A stretch of DNA of 64,000 nt from Spirochaetota bacterium (GCA_004297825.1 SCSX01000079.1:1-64000); one strand, 5' to 3'. Positions 1 to 8,281 are shown, counted from the first letter of the stretch. The notes: a model not told the origin generated them from the letters alone. Made by a program: numbers and translations.

Positions 1-174
1 CGATATTTGGACGAACTGTTGCAGGAAGCGGGGAGCAGGCATAACTATGCAGAATTTTCGCACTATGCCATCGGTCAGAGGATCGAAAACGGCATCATTT
101 GTTGGGAATTATACTGGGGAGACCCCAGGAACCCCATGAAGGGAAGAATCCATCGCCGCACCAGCGCCGTCTAA
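1..174 (+). CDS. C-terminal fragment of an unidentified protein
   Basis: An open frame enters from the left edge and stops at TAA 172-174, giving 57 residues rich in aromatic and charged amino acids. The start lies outside the window. No family is recognised. It is convergent with the aldehyde dehydrogenase that ends at 291. The base composition matches the neighbouring host genes. Confidence 0.5.
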   Translation, partial: RYLDELLQEAGSRHNYAEFSHYAIGQRIENGIICWELYWGDPRNPMKGRIHRRTSAV

Positions 175-290
175 GCATTACAAACCTGTACACACCAGAA
201 ATACCGGAGCGAGGTGCGTCCCCACACCGCGTTTTTCCGGAAAATAATTCGCAGCCTCCGGTCATCGTACCGCCAGGCGAGTGAAATGGG

Positions 291-1769
291 TTATCCGGGC
301 AGATCGGCGAAGATGACCGTGTGAAGCTTGGTGAGCTCGTCGATGCTGTATTTGAGGCCCTCGCGTCCAAGCCCCGACTTCTTGTTCCCCCCGAACGGGA
401 AGTGCCCCACGCCATGCGCCGGTGCCGCGTTGATGGTCACGCTGCCGTCCTGGAGCTCCCTGGATATCCTTATTGCGCTCGTTATGCTCTCGGTGAAGAC
501 ACAGCTGTCGAGCCCGAATTCCGATTCGTTCGAGAGGCGTACCGCTTGCTCGGGGCTTTCCACCTCGATGATCGGAATTACGGGACCGAATATCTCCTCC
601 CACGCAATGCTCATGTCCGTGGTGACCCCGTCGATAACGGTTGCGTCATAGAAGAGGTCCCTGCGGGTGCCGCCCAGAACCACGGCGGCGCCTTTTGCAC
701 GCGCATCCGCCACGAGCCTGTCTATCCTTTCGGCCGCCTTCCGGTTTATTATCGTACCCATTTCGGTTTCGATTTTCATGGGATCGCCTACGACGTAGCG
801 TCGCGATTCGGCAAGAATTTTTTCCAGGAAAGCCGCCCTGACCTCCCGCTGGATAAAAACCCTGCTCACGGCGTCGCAGCGCTGTCCGGAGTTGCGGAAG
901 GCCCCCCGGCATATCTGCCGGGCCGCATTGTCGAGATTGGCGTCGGAGAGCACGATTGCCGATGCCTTTCCGCCCAACTCGAGGTGTATCTTCTTGATGC
1001 CCGCCTTGCTCGCGATATACTCGCCCACCCCGGTGGAGCCCGTGAAGCTGATGGCCGCGATATCGGGGGATTCGATAATCACGTCGCCGATCGCCGATCC
1101 CCTGCCGCTCACGATGTTCATGGTGCCAGGCGGCATTCCGGCCGCTTCCAGGATGCGCGCGAAATGTATGAGACTCAGGGGCGTATCGCTCGCGGGCTTG
1201 GCGATGACGGTGTTTCCCGCGAGAATGGCCGGGATGATTTTCGCGGCGGCTATGAAAAGAGGATAATTGAAAGGTGAAATGGCCGCCACCACCCCGAGCG
1301 GCTTGCGCATCACGATCGCGAACTTGTCCTTCGTATCTTCGACCCATTCGCCGGGGAGATACTCGCCGTAGAGAACGCGTATTTCCTCTCTCGCCAGGTG
1401 CAGGCGCCCGGCGGTCGATTTCACCTCGCCCATCGAGATCGAGATGGGCTTTCCCGATTCGCGCGTGATTATCGACGCCATCAATTCGGCGTGTTCGAGC
1501 AGGATGACCCGGGCCCGCTCCATGATCTCAAGCCGTTGGAGGGGGCTGAAATGCGCGATTCCAGTGACGGTCTTCGCGGATTCGATCGCGGCCCTCACGT
1601 CGTCCGCCTCGCACTCGGGCACCAGGCCGATCAGTTCGCCCGTGGCGGGATTGCGCACCTCGAATGTCTTCTGGCTTTTCAAACACTGCCAGCATCCATC
1701 GATAAGAATATTGTATTTGAATATGCCCTTCTCATCTTTCGAGCCTATGTGAGTGAAGATATCGTTCAT
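291..1769 (-). CDS. NAD(P)-dependent aldehyde dehydrogenase
   Basis: Cytosolic aldehyde dehydrogenase of 492 residues, the usual length for the family, oxidising an aldehyde to an acid (or an acyl-phosphate precursor in GapN-like members). The catalytic residues are visible: N168 (SPFNYP), E264 (LELGGK) and C298 (NSGQRCDA), with the nucleotide-binding FTGSTGVG loop near 242-249. The start at 1769 is chosen because AGGAG stands just upstream; the open frame extends 24 codons further but without a ribosome site. The C-terminal FGGNKKSGLGREG motif is intact. It resembles the lactaldehyde / glyceraldehyde-3-phosphate (GapN-like) branch, but the substrate cannot be told from sequence. It is divergent from the nitroreductase gene. 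Confidence 0.9.
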   Translation of the reverse strand: MNDIFTHIGSKDEKGIFKYNILIDGCWQCLKSQKTFEVRNPATGELIGLVPECEADDVRAAIESAKTVTGIAHFSPLQRLEIMERARVILLEHAELMASIITRESGKPISISMGEVKSTAGRLHLAREEIRVLYGEYLPGEWVEDTKDKFAIVMRKPLGVVAAISPFNYPLFIAAAKIIPAILAGNTVIAKPASDTPLSLIHFARILEAAGMPPGTMNIVSGRGSAIGDVIIESPDIAAISFTGSTGVGEYIASKAGIKKIHLELGGKASAIVLSDANLDNAARQICRGAFRNSGQRCDAVSRVFIQREVRAAFLEKILAESRRYVVGDPMKIETEMGTIINRKAAERIDRLVADARAKGAAVVLGGTRRDLFYDATVIDGVTTDMSIAWEEIFGPVIPIIEVESPEQAVRLSNESEFGLDSCVFTESITSAIRISRELQDGSVTINAAPAHGVGHFPFGGNKKSGLGREGLKYSIDELTKLHTVIFADLPG

Positions 1770-2107
1770 CGCGCTTCTCCTGGATTCCGTAAAAATCACC
1801 TGCCGGGCCCGCGTACAATATGCTCTCCCGTCCTGAAGCATTCACACGGTACCGTTACGACAATGAGATTCTAAAACGCGCTCTTTACGACTCCACCGTC
1901 TACGCGCAGGCGCGCGAAAGCTTATTTTCGCGCATAAGATTTATGATTGCATGCCTCAATTCTAATATACAAAATATTTTCCCAACAAGCACCCTTGAAC
2001 GGCAAGCCTTTCAAAATAATAACCCACCGGTCTGTGAAAATCCCACTCGTATTCGGCTTGCTTTTCTCGGGGACTGAAGGCACTATTTAATGAATCGAGG
2101 GAAAGGC
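1770..2107. other. Divergent intergenic region with a short hairpin
   Basis: This 338-bp spacer separates the divergent aldehyde dehydrogenase and nitroreductase genes, so it should hold both promoters. It is AT-rich around 1920-2030. The one clear structure is a hairpin with 8-bp arms GCGCGAAA / TTTCGCGC (1912-1919 and 1926-1933) and a 6-nt loop, which could be an operator or a terminator stem. I see no convincing pair of sigma-70 boxes and no small gene. Confidence 0.35.
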
Positions 2108-2737
2108 ATGAACAGGAAAACCGCGATCGCAATAATTATTTCAGGGGTCCTGGCCGGCGGGCTCGCGGGATTCGGGGGGTATCGTGTGTTCTGCGCGCAC
2201 GCTACGGGATATGATTCCGACCCGGTCCTCAAGGTTATTTTCGGCCGGAAAAGCGTGCGCCATTTCACCGACCGGAAGGTTCCACGCGACGCGCTCGATC
2301 TCCTGGTGAAGGCGGGCATGGCCGCGCCAAGCGCGCTCAACAAACAGCCGTGGGCCTTCGTAGTGGCGACAGACCGGGCCATCCTGGACAGGCTCGCCGC
2401 GGCGCTGCCCTTCGCCAAAATGCTCTCACGTGCCGGCGCGGCAATAGTTGTCTGCGGCATTCCCGCGGAGGGAACGAAAGGCGCCGGCAGCGAGTACTGG
2501 GTTATGGACTGCTCCGCGGCGACGGAAAATATCCTGCTCGCCGCCGAGGCGTCGGGACTTGGCGCGGTCTGGACCGCGGCGTACCCATCGACGGAAAGGG
2601 TGGCGAGCGTACGGGAGATACTTGGCATACCGGGAACGGTCGTCCCGTTGAACGTGATACCGGTGGGCTATCCCACGGGTGAAGACCTGCCTAAGGACAA
2701 GTACAGGCCGGAAAACGTACACTGGGATCGCTGGTGA
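2108..2737 (+). CDS. Membrane-anchored nitroreductase family protein
   Basis: FMN-dependent nitroreductase-fold protein of about 209 residues. The N-terminus is a single hydrophobic segment (TAIAIIISGVLAGGLAGFGG) that should anchor it in the inner membrane. It is followed by the family pattern: an R-S-V-R-H-F segment, an AAPSALNKQPW flavin-binding motif, and a C-terminal glycine-rich GLGAVWTAAYPS region. Start 2108 is preferred over 2090 because AGGGAAAGG precedes it. Proteins of this type reduce quinones, nitro-compounds or flavins with NAD(P)H; the anchor suggests a membrane-associated electron acceptor. The substrate is unknown. The next downstream open frame (2751) is a broken dehydrogenase. 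Confidence 0.85.
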   Translation: MNRKTAIAIIISGVLAGGLAGFGGYRVFCAHATGYDSDPVLKVIFGRKSVRHFTDRKVPRDALDLLVKAGMAAPSALNKQPWAFVVATDRAILDRLAAALPFAKMLSRAGAAIVVCGIPAEGTKGAGSEYWVMDCSAATENILLAAEASGLGAVWTAAYPSTERVASVREILGIPGTVVPLNVIPVGYPTGEDLPKDKYRPENVHWDRW

Positions 2738-2750
2738 CCCTGGGAGGGGA

Positions 2751-2855
2751 ATGGGCGAATCGGCGGACAAAACGATCCTTGTGACCGGGTCGACGGACGG
2801 GATAGGAAAACAGACGGTGCGCGATCTCGCGGCGCGGGGGGGGGGTCGGGGGTGA
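2751..2855 (+). pseudogene. Truncated short-chain dehydrogenase remnant
   Basis: An ATG preceded by GGGAGGGG opens a 34-residue frame. It carries the N-terminal Rossmann motif of short-chain dehydrogenases (KTILVTGSTDGIGKQTV, with the TGxxxGIG signature), then collapses at a run of ten G residues (2836-2845) and stops at 2853-2855. The other frames after the G-run show no dehydrogenase sequence before the next gene at 2933. A normal family member has about 250-300 residues, so only the first strand-helix remains. This is either a deletion remnant or an assembly error at the G tract. It lies 13 bp after the nitroreductase. Confidence 0.6.
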
Positions 2856-2932
2856 AATGGTAGAATTCCCGCATGAGCGAATGCGCGTGATTCGATACGG
2901 CCTATATTAAAATAAAAACGAGGAGGCAGCAT

Positions 2933-3193
2933 ATGAAAAGATTAGCGATGGCGGCGCTCATACTCACGCTCGCCGGCGTGTCGGCCTGGGCGGTCGACCT
3001 GAAAAACGAGGATTCGCAGACCTACACGGTGCGCATACACGAGACGGGTACCACCCACACCTCGATCGGGAGCAGCACCACCATGGCGAGCATCTGTTCG
3101 AGCTGCGAGATCGAGGTCGAGGGGGTGGGTTCGGTCCGCGCGTCGGGCGGGGAGACCGTCGTGATAAAAGACGGCGCGCTCTCGAAGCGATAG
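2933..3193 (+). CDS. Small secreted protein of unknown function
   Basis: An 86-residue protein with a clear Sec signal peptide (MKRLAMAALILTLAGVSAWA, cleavage after AWA), then a short Thr/Ser-rich beta-type domain containing a CSSC pair. AGGAGG precedes the ATG. It should be periplasmic, and the two cysteines could form a disulfide. Only 4 bp separate it from the selenoprotein gene, so the two are probably co-transcribed. I do not recognise the family. Confidence 0.7.
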   Translation: MKRLAMAALILTLAGVSAWAVDLKNEDSQTYTVRIHETGTTHTSIGSSTTMASICSSCEIEVEGVGSVRASGGETVVIKDGALSKR

Positions 3194-3197
3194 GGCG

Positions 3198-4019
3198 TTG
3201 GGGTTCTGGAAATATTTTGACCGGGTGAACGCGCGCACCGTCGTCAGGCTGGGCGGGCTCACCCGGGCGTTCATTCGGATCCTGCCGTTCCCGCGTCCCG
3301 AGCCGGGGGGCGGGATACCGTTCGCGCGCCTTTCGAAGCCGCTCGCGGAATGCACGGTGGCGCTGGTGACCTCGTGCGGGGTACACCTTCCCTCGCAGGA
3401 GCCCTTCGACATGGATACGCGCGGCGGCGACCCCACGTACCGCGAATTCCTGTGGGACGAGATTACCGCGGGATATTCGGTTTCGCATTCGCACGTCGAC
3501 ACGCGCGACATCATGAAGGACATCAACGTGGCCATTCCCGGCGACAGGCTCCAGGAGCTCGCCGCCCGTGGCGTGATCGGGGCGTTCCACCCGGTCGCCT
3601 ATTCCTTCATGGGGTACATCCCGAAAAGCAGGCTGCTCGTGCGCCGTTATGCGCCGGAGGTCGCCGCGAGGCTCGCGCGCGCGGGCGTGGATATCGCGAT
3701 CCTCACCCCCTGTTGACCGCTCTGCACTCAATCCGTGGGATTGATAGCGAGGCAGATGGAAACGAAGGGAATCGCAACGGCGACCTTCGGGCTCACGCGC
3801 AACCACCTGGAGTCGGTGCGCCCGCCCCGGTCCCTCTTCCTCAAGTGGCCGTTCGGCCATCCCATGGGCGAGCCGGGGAACACGGCGCAGCAGATGACGC
3901 TGCTCTACCACGCGCCCAGGCTCGTGCTCGAGTGCGGGGAGCCGGGATGCATCGTGGACCTGGAGCTTCCGTGGCGGCGGTACCGATACAGCGAGCCGGA
4001 TTTCGACGCGCTTAAGTGA
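3198..4019 (+). CDS. GrdB-family selenoprotein (in-frame TGA = Sec173)
   Basis: Protein of 273 residues resembling the glycine/sarcosine/betaine reductase selenoprotein B family, shorter form. The frame runs through TGA at 3714-3716 in the context LTP-C-U-PLC-TQSVGLI, where this family places selenocysteine. Both sides of the TGA are in the same frame and look like one protein (N-terminal MGFWKYFDRVNARTV; C-terminal SVRPPRSLFLKWPFGHP). A hairpin right after the TGA fits a bacterial SECIS. The start is a TTG at 3198. Family members act on C-N or C-S bonds through the selenolate; the substrate here is unknown, and the other glycine reductase subunits are absent from the window. Reading the TGA as stop would split it into 172- and about 94-residue pieces. 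Confidence 0.8.
3718..3749 (+). promoter_or_regulatory. SECIS-like hairpin after the Sec codon
   Basis: Immediately 3' of the in-frame TGA, CAATCC (3729-3734) pairs perfectly with GGATTG (3738-3743) around a GTG loop, and CGCT (3718-3721) pairs with AGCG (3746-3749). Counting the U of UGA as 1, the loop bases are G22-U23-G24, close to the G23-U24 that SelB recognises in the E. coli fdhF SECIS. This is structural evidence that the TGA is read as selenocysteine. Confidence 0.65.
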
Positions 4020-4885
4020 TAGACGCGGCTCCCCGGAAGCCGACCATTGCGCATCCCATGAATGATTATGCACACGCCATCGCGAAGCTCATAGAGCGAT
4101 TTCTCACACGAAGGTTTATCGCCGGTGAGGACGTCATGCGTTTCGCAGAGTCCGCCCTGGGAATGGAACCGGCAGCCGCCTTCGCCGATATGCTTGAAGG
4201 CAGGACGGAGCCCGATCCCGCCCTGGAATCGCTCCTGTACGCCCCGCCGGATTACCTGAAAGAAGAGATCGAACCCTGCGTCCACTACCCGGGACTGTCG
4301 AAAGATACGATCGCCTCGATCATCGCCTCCCTGTCGATGCGGGTGCGGCGGGTAGAGGTTACGCTGCCCGGGTCGCCGGTTATAAGCGCGGAATTCGGCC
4401 CGATAAAGATCACTGAATTCGCGTGTCGCCTGCGCCTCGACAGGCGCGTGTTGCACATGCCGGAAGAATCGCTATTGGGGCCCCTCGCGCGGGAGCGGTA
4501 CATCCGGGTCCGGGTACTGATACGCCATTCCCCCTATATACTCGATGCGGCCGGGGAGCGCTTCCTGGCGAAGGTCATGCGCTCGACGCGAATCACGGAG
4601 GATGCGGGCGACGGGGATTTCGCCGCCTGCATCGCGCTTGCCCTTCGTGTCCTGGGCGACGCGGGAAACGGCGGCGACCTCCTCGCGGGCATCTCGCGGA
4701 TCAGGGAGGCGGCGCTCGCGGAGCTGGAAGGCGAGCGCCGGTTCGATGAGGCGCTTGCGGGAAACACCATGGAGTTCCTCATGGCCAATCGTGTATCCGC
4801 GCCCGTCGCCGACCCTGACCGGGCCGGGGCGGATATTCGCGCGGCCGATCTGCTCTGCAGCGCGGTGTTCGGGAGGGTGCCTTAA
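4016..4885 (+). CDS. Hypothetical protein, 275-289 residues
   Basis: This frame overlaps the selenoprotein stop by 4 bp (GTGA at 4016), which suggests translational coupling; an ATG at 4058 is an alternative start. The product is soluble, helical and rich in Ala, Arg and Glu, with no signal peptide or membrane segment. I recognise no domain. The position directly behind a GrdB-family gene suggests a partner role, but this is inference only. Confidence 0.65.
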   Translation: MIDAAPRKPTIAHPMNDYAHAIAKLIERFLTRRFIAGEDVMRFAESALGMEPAAAFADMLEGRTEPDPALESLLYAPPDYLKEEIEPCVHYPGLSKDTIASIIASLSMRVRRVEVTLPGSPVISAEFGPIKITEFACRLRLDRRVLHMPEESLLGPLARERYIRVRVLIRHSPYILDAAGERFLAKVMRSTRITEDAGDGDFAACIALALRVLGDAGNGGDLLAGISRIREAALAELEGERRFDEALAGNTMEFLMANRVSAPVADPDRAGADIRAADLLCSAVFGRVP

Positions 4886-5021
4886 AGAACCTTGTCGCGC
4901 TGGATTTACCGGGGGAGCACGGGCCGCGTTCCGTCAGCAAGGCCGCGGCGCGCGCGACATGGGCTGACGGGCAACGCAGGGCGACACGGTCCGCCGCCGT
5001 CCCGGCGTGGTCAGAAATGGG

Positions 5022-5052
5022 TTGACACATTTTCCCGGATTTGGCTTATCAC
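5022..5052 (+). promoter_or_regulatory. Candidate promoter for the TetR-family gene
   Basis: A consensus -35 TTGACA (5022-5027) is followed after 19 bp by TATCAC (5047-5052), or after 17 bp by CTTATC. It lies about 45 bp ahead of the regulator start in the otherwise empty 4886-5094 spacer. The -35 is perfect, the -10 weak. Confidence 0.4.
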
Positions 5053-5094
5053 AGGTAGTGTGAAAATCGGCGGCAGGCCGGCGGGGTGAGGGTT

Positions 5095-6114
5095 ATGGCG
5101 CACGCGAACGACACGGTCCAGGACAGGACGAGGAGCAGGCGGATCCCGCTTTACGCGGAGATCGGAAAATATTTTTCCATAGACGGGAATTTCGACGAGT
5201 CGGCATTTCGGGCCGCGGTGCGCGAATCCCTGGGGCTCATCGCGGAGAAACAGCCGGACAGGGCGTCGTTCTCGGAAAAGGCGGGGCAGTGGCTTTCGGC
5301 GTACCTCTCGAACGTCACGGGGTACCTCGAGGAAAAGGGCATGCCCGACGCCTCGATCCGTCTCTTCAAGGTCGCCGTCGAGGAGGCGGCGAACGCGGGC
5401 GTGAAGGACTTTAGCGTCCCTTCGCAGTTCCTCAAGAAGCTCATGGGACGCGTCAATTACCCGGTCCCCGGCAAGGGCGACAAGCGCACGGTGGCCGATT
5501 CCAAGAAAAGGCAGATATTCGACGCGGCCCTGCACGTGTTCGCCATGGAGGGCTTCCAGAAGGCTACCATCGACGATATCGCCGCGCTCTCGGGGGTGGG
5601 GAAGGGCTCGGTCTACCGCTACTTCAAGAGCAAGGACGACCTGCTGGAACAGCTCCTGGCGGAAAAATACCGCGAGATCGGCTCGCAGATAAGCATCATT
5701 TTCACGCGCGGGACCGATATACTGGTCCAGATCCAGGAGGCCATCGAGTTCTGGGTCAAGTACGTGGAGTCCAACCAGAACGTGTACCGCCTCATCCACA
5801 GCGAGGCGATGCTGCACAGCTCCGGGAAACGGGACATTTTTTTCGGCTTCCTGGCGTCCTCCCTGCCCATGATCAAGGAGCGCATCGTCGCGATCAACCA
5901 GGAGAAGCGGCTCAAGACCACGAACTTCTACACGGTGTTCTACGGCATACTGGGCTTCATCGACGGCGTGGTGCAGAAGTGGCTGCGTTGCGGCATGAAC
6001 TACCCGCTCTCGGATGAGATCCCCGTCATCCTGGAGGTGCTCTTCAACGGCTTCGTGGGGGAAACCAAGAGCGGGCGAAGGTATTTCGAGTCCCCGGGCG
6101 GCGATAAATCCTGA
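5095..6114 (+). CDS. TetR/AcrR-family regulator with an extra N-terminal domain
   Basis: Transcription regulator of about 339 residues, much longer than the usual 190-220. The TetR DNA-binding helix-turn-helix lies at roughly 140-190 (FDAALHVFAMEGFQKATIDD, then SGVGKGSVYRYFKSKDDLLE). A typical all-helical ligand domain follows. The first ~130 residues form a separate, charged, helical region before the HTH, with no recognised family. A GTG at 5086 is an alternative start. Its target is not evident: the next gene runs in the opposite direction, so it may act on itself or at a distance. Confidence 0.85.
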   Translation: MAHANDTVQDRTRSRRIPLYAEIGKYFSIDGNFDESAFRAAVRESLGLIAEKQPDRASFSEKAGQWLSAYLSNVTGYLEEKGMPDASIRLFKVAVEEAANAGVKDFSVPSQFLKKLMGRVNYPVPGKGDKRTVADSKKRQIFDAALHVFAMEGFQKATIDDIAALSGVGKGSVYRYFKSKDDLLEQLLAEKYREIGSQISIIFTRGTDILVQIQEAIEFWVKYVESNQNVYRLIHSEAMLHSSGKRDIFFGFLASSLPMIKERIVAINQEKRLKTTNFYTVFYGILGFIDGVVQKWLRCGMNYPLSDEIPVILEVLFNGFVGETKSGRRYFESPGGDKS

Positions 6115-6189
6115 ATTCCCCGCGATGCCCGCGCGGCTCCTCACGTATCCCCAGACTGCCGTACCGGGGGGCGGGAACTCCGGACGGCG

Positions 6190-6573
6190 CTATCGGACGT
6201 GCAAAAAAAGGAATGCGGCGAGCGGTATCGAGTACACGAGCGCCGAAAGCCACACGTTAGGCGTTCTCCGATACGCTGCCGCCTGAACAAATCCGTATGC
6301 GCTGAACGACGCGAGCCCGGCCGGCACGACCCAGGGGGCCATGTTCCCCGTAAGAAAATAAAGCCCGCTTAGCGCGACGAATATCAGACCAAACCCCAGC
6401 ATGATGAGCGCCTTGATGAAAAAATGCGCATCGGCGATATCCAGGGGCAGCTCCTGGTGCTGTCGCTTCGCCGATTGCCCGATTCCCGTGATCGAGCCTT
6501 TCGAGAGATGGAACGCGTTCGATACGATTTCAAAGGCGCCTAAACCCAGGACGCAATACATAAGGTAATCCAT
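6190..6573 (-). CDS. Four-helix integral membrane protein
   Basis: A 127-residue hydrophobic protein with about four transmembrane segments, including one near 50-72 (FFIKALIMLGFGLIFVALSG) and a C-terminal one. It starts 3 bp after the MarR stop, and its ribosome site GGAGG lies inside the end of the marR gene, so the two form one operon. The function is unknown; its link to a MarR repressor suggests an inducible envelope or transport role. Confidence 0.7.
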   Translation of the reverse strand: MDYLMYCVLGLGAFEIVSNAFHLSKGSITGIGQSAKRQHQELPLDIADAHFFIKALIMLGFGLIFVALSGLYFLTGNMAPWVVPAGLASFSAYGFVQAAAYRRTPNVWLSALVYSIPLAAFLFLHVR

Positions 6574-6576
6574 ACT

Positions 6577-7020
6577 TCAACCTCCCTTCGTGTTATGGTA
6601 GAGGATAGCGAGTATATCGGTCAGGGCTTTTATCTCTTTCGCGCCGAGTCCGCGCGCGGCCTCTTCATTGGTGCGCACAGCCAGCGGGACGAGGCGCCGC
6701 AGCAGTGCGGTTCCTTTCCCCGTTATGAATACCCGGTACGCGCGGCGATCTCGCGTATCGCGCGCGCGCTCGATGCATCCGTTCTTTTCCAGGACATCGA
6801 GCATCCGGGTTACATTGGTTTTGTCTTTAATGCTCCTCTCCGCGAGATCGCTCTGGATTATCCCGGGAGCGGCTTTAATAATGTTCAATAATCCCCATTG
6901 TTCAGCCGTCGCGTCAATGCCGGCTTCCTTAATCGCCCGGTTGAAGCTCATCTTCATGGAGGCCTGGGTCCTTCCCAGGAGGTAGCCCAGCGACGTTTCG
7001 AGATTGAATTCACCCTTCAT
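6577..7020 (-). CDS. MarR-family transcriptional regulator
   Basis: Winged-helix regulator of 147 residues, typical for MarR. The DNA-binding core reads ATAEQWGLLNIIKAAPGIIQ followed by the recognition segment SIKDKTNVTRMLDVLEKNG and the wing RARDTRDRRAYRVFITGKG. The start at 7020 is preferred to 7053 because AGGAG precedes it at the right distance. It is the first gene of a two-gene leftward operon with the membrane protein at 6190-6573. An AT-rich stretch with ATAGCTAT near 7060-7080 lies just upstream and could be its operator. Confidence 0.9.
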   Translation of the reverse strand: MKGEFNLETSLGYLLGRTQASMKMSFNRAIKEAGIDATAEQWGLLNIIKAAPGIIQSDLAERSIKDKTNVTRMLDVLEKNGCIERARDTRDRRAYRVFITGKGTALLRRLVPLAVRTNEEAARGLGAKEIKALTDILAILYHNTKGG

Positions 7021-7180
7021 GGCGGCTCCTGGTCGTATGGGAATATTAGTCACAACGATAATAGCTATAGCAACTATATTGCACCAGGCTGAAAGGTCAA
7101 CAAATAAATTTTCCCGGTTCCGGGTTGAAGAGTGATTTTTCTCTTAACGAGATGAATCGAGCGGCGAGGAACGGTGCGCT

Positions 7181-7660
7181 TCAGCCCTTGAGCTTTGCGG
7201 CGAACCCGACCACCGGGTTGGGCATGCCGGGGGGCAGGGGCCTCACCTGGTAGAGACCGTCGACCCGCGCGACGACCGCGTCGGCGACGTCCCTGAGCTC
7301 CAGCGTGAGCGCGAAATCGGCCTTTCCCTTTTCGGCGATCTTGCCCAGGCATTCCTTCACGGTGTCTTCCGAAAGCGACGCCTCGAGCACCACGTCGCTC
7401 ACGGCGGGCCTGGTGAATCGGACCTTTATCTCCTTGATGATCGGAACGTAATCGGTCACCCCGAAGGAGACGCCCGATATCGCCCCGCCCGAGACCTCGC
7501 CCAGGATGCACAGCGAGCCGCCATACATCATGCCCAGGTGGTTCGTGTTCCCGAACAGGGGCAGCTTGATTTTTACGTAGCGGTCACGGCATTCCAGGAT
7601 CGTGATCCCCGTGTTTTCGATCGCCTGAATACCGTGTTCCAGGTAGGCCGCGAAGTCCAT
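7181..7660 (-). CDS. Hotdog-fold thioesterase family protein
   Basis: About 159 residues with the pattern of YiiD/PaaI-like hotdog thioesterases: an N-terminal helix, then NTNHLGMMYGGSLCILGEVS, where the central helix begins, then beta strands (VPIIKEIKVRFTRP and later ADFALTLELRD). Members hydrolyse acyl-CoA or act as non-catalytic acyl binders; the substrate is not predictable. The start is uncertain: 7660 has AGGAAC at good spacing, while 7678 and 7705 are longer options. It is transcribed leftward, divergent from the second MarR gene. Confidence 0.75.
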   Translation of the reverse strand: MDFAAYLEHGIQAIENTGITILECRDRYVKIKLPLFGNTNHLGMMYGGSLCILGEVSGGAISGVSFGVTDYVPIIKEIKVRFTRPAVSDVVLEASLSEDTVKECLGKIAEKGKADFALTLELRDVADAVVARVDGLYQVRPLPPGMPNPVVGFAAKLKG

Positions 7661-7781
7661 ATACTGTTCCTGTATCATTTCCTTCCTCCGCGGGGAGGCT
7701 ATCATGTGCAGGGGACCTGGGCAAGAAATTTATCGATGTCGGGAGTACCGCGGTGCGGGCACCGAAGGAGACTGAATTCGC

Positions 7782-7810
7782 TTGACAAAAGTTTTATATC
7801 AAACAATATA
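7782..7810 (+). promoter_or_regulatory. Strong sigma-70 promoter of the second marR, nearly leaderless
   Basis: TTGACA (7782-7787), a 17-bp spacer and AATATA (7805-7810) make a near-consensus promoter. Transcription should begin around 7816-7818, on or next to the ATG at 7816, so the mRNA would be leaderless or almost so. The spacer contains ATATCAAAC (7796-7804), which recurs before the next gene and is a likely MarR operator half. Confidence 0.7.
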
Positions 7811-7815
7811 GCCTC

Positions 7816-8238
7816 ATGGATCGCGACCTCGTGCTTTTCGTAATCGGGAGGATCACAGAACGGGTGAACCGGTTCCTGGCGGGCGAGTTGCGCGAGGGCG
7901 GAATGAGAGAACTGGGCGTCTCCCACATGGAGATTATCGGCGTGCTCACGAGAAGGGAAAAAATCCAGATGAAGGACCTGGTGAACCTTATCGGGAAGGA
8001 CAAGTCCACCATCACCGCCCTGGTGAAAAAGCTCGTGCGTATGGGCCTCGTGAAAAAATCGGCCGATCCCGGCGACAGCAGGGTTTCGTTTATCTCGCTC
8101 ACTGTAAAAGGGAAGGGTCTTGAACCGGTTATTAACGCGATATCGGTCCGCCTGAGGGCCAGGGCATACCGGGGCCTCACCGAAAGGGAAAAGGGGGATC
8201 TGATGCGCCTTCTCGGCAAAATGCTGGGGAATTTTTAA
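7816..8238 (+). CDS. MarR-family transcriptional regulator
   Basis: A 140-residue winged-helix protein. Visible elements are GVSHMEIIGVLTRREKIQMK, the recognition helix NLIGKDKSTITALVKKLVRMG and the wing SADPGDSRVSFISLTVKGKG. It has no Shine-Dalgarno sequence because the promoter ends only 5 bp before the ATG. It sits 43 bp upstream of the 4Fe-4S protein gene. The same ATATCAAAC box in both promoter regions suggests that it represses itself and that gene. Confidence 0.9.
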   Translation: MDRDLVLFVIGRITERVNRFLAGELREGGMRELGVSHMEIIGVLTRREKIQMKDLVNLIGKDKSTITALVKKLVRMGLVKKSADPGDSRVSFISLTVKGKGLEPVINAISVRLRARAYRGLTEREKGDLMRLLGKMLGNF

Positions 8239-8251
8239 AAAGTCGTAATAG

Positions 8252-8264
8252 TATGATATCAAAC
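8252..8264 (+). promoter_or_regulatory. Second ATATCAAAC box before the 4Fe-4S gene
   Basis: TATGAT (8252-8257) could serve as a -10, and ATATCAAAC (8256-8264) overlaps it. The identical 9-mer occupies the marR promoter spacer at 7796-7804. Two copies placed over two promoters on either side of a MarR gene are what an autoregulated MarR operon would show. Confidence 0.5.
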
Positions 8265-8281
8265 TAACTGGAGGTCCGGGC

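Noticed and set aside
3198-3716. Selenoprotein read as two separate genes split at TGA
   Set aside because: Both halves are in the same frame, belong to one family, and a SECIS-like hairpin follows the TGA.
5011-6144. Leftward 377-residue frame over the TetR gene
   Set aside because: His/Arg/Val-rich reverse shadow of a clear TetR coding sequence.
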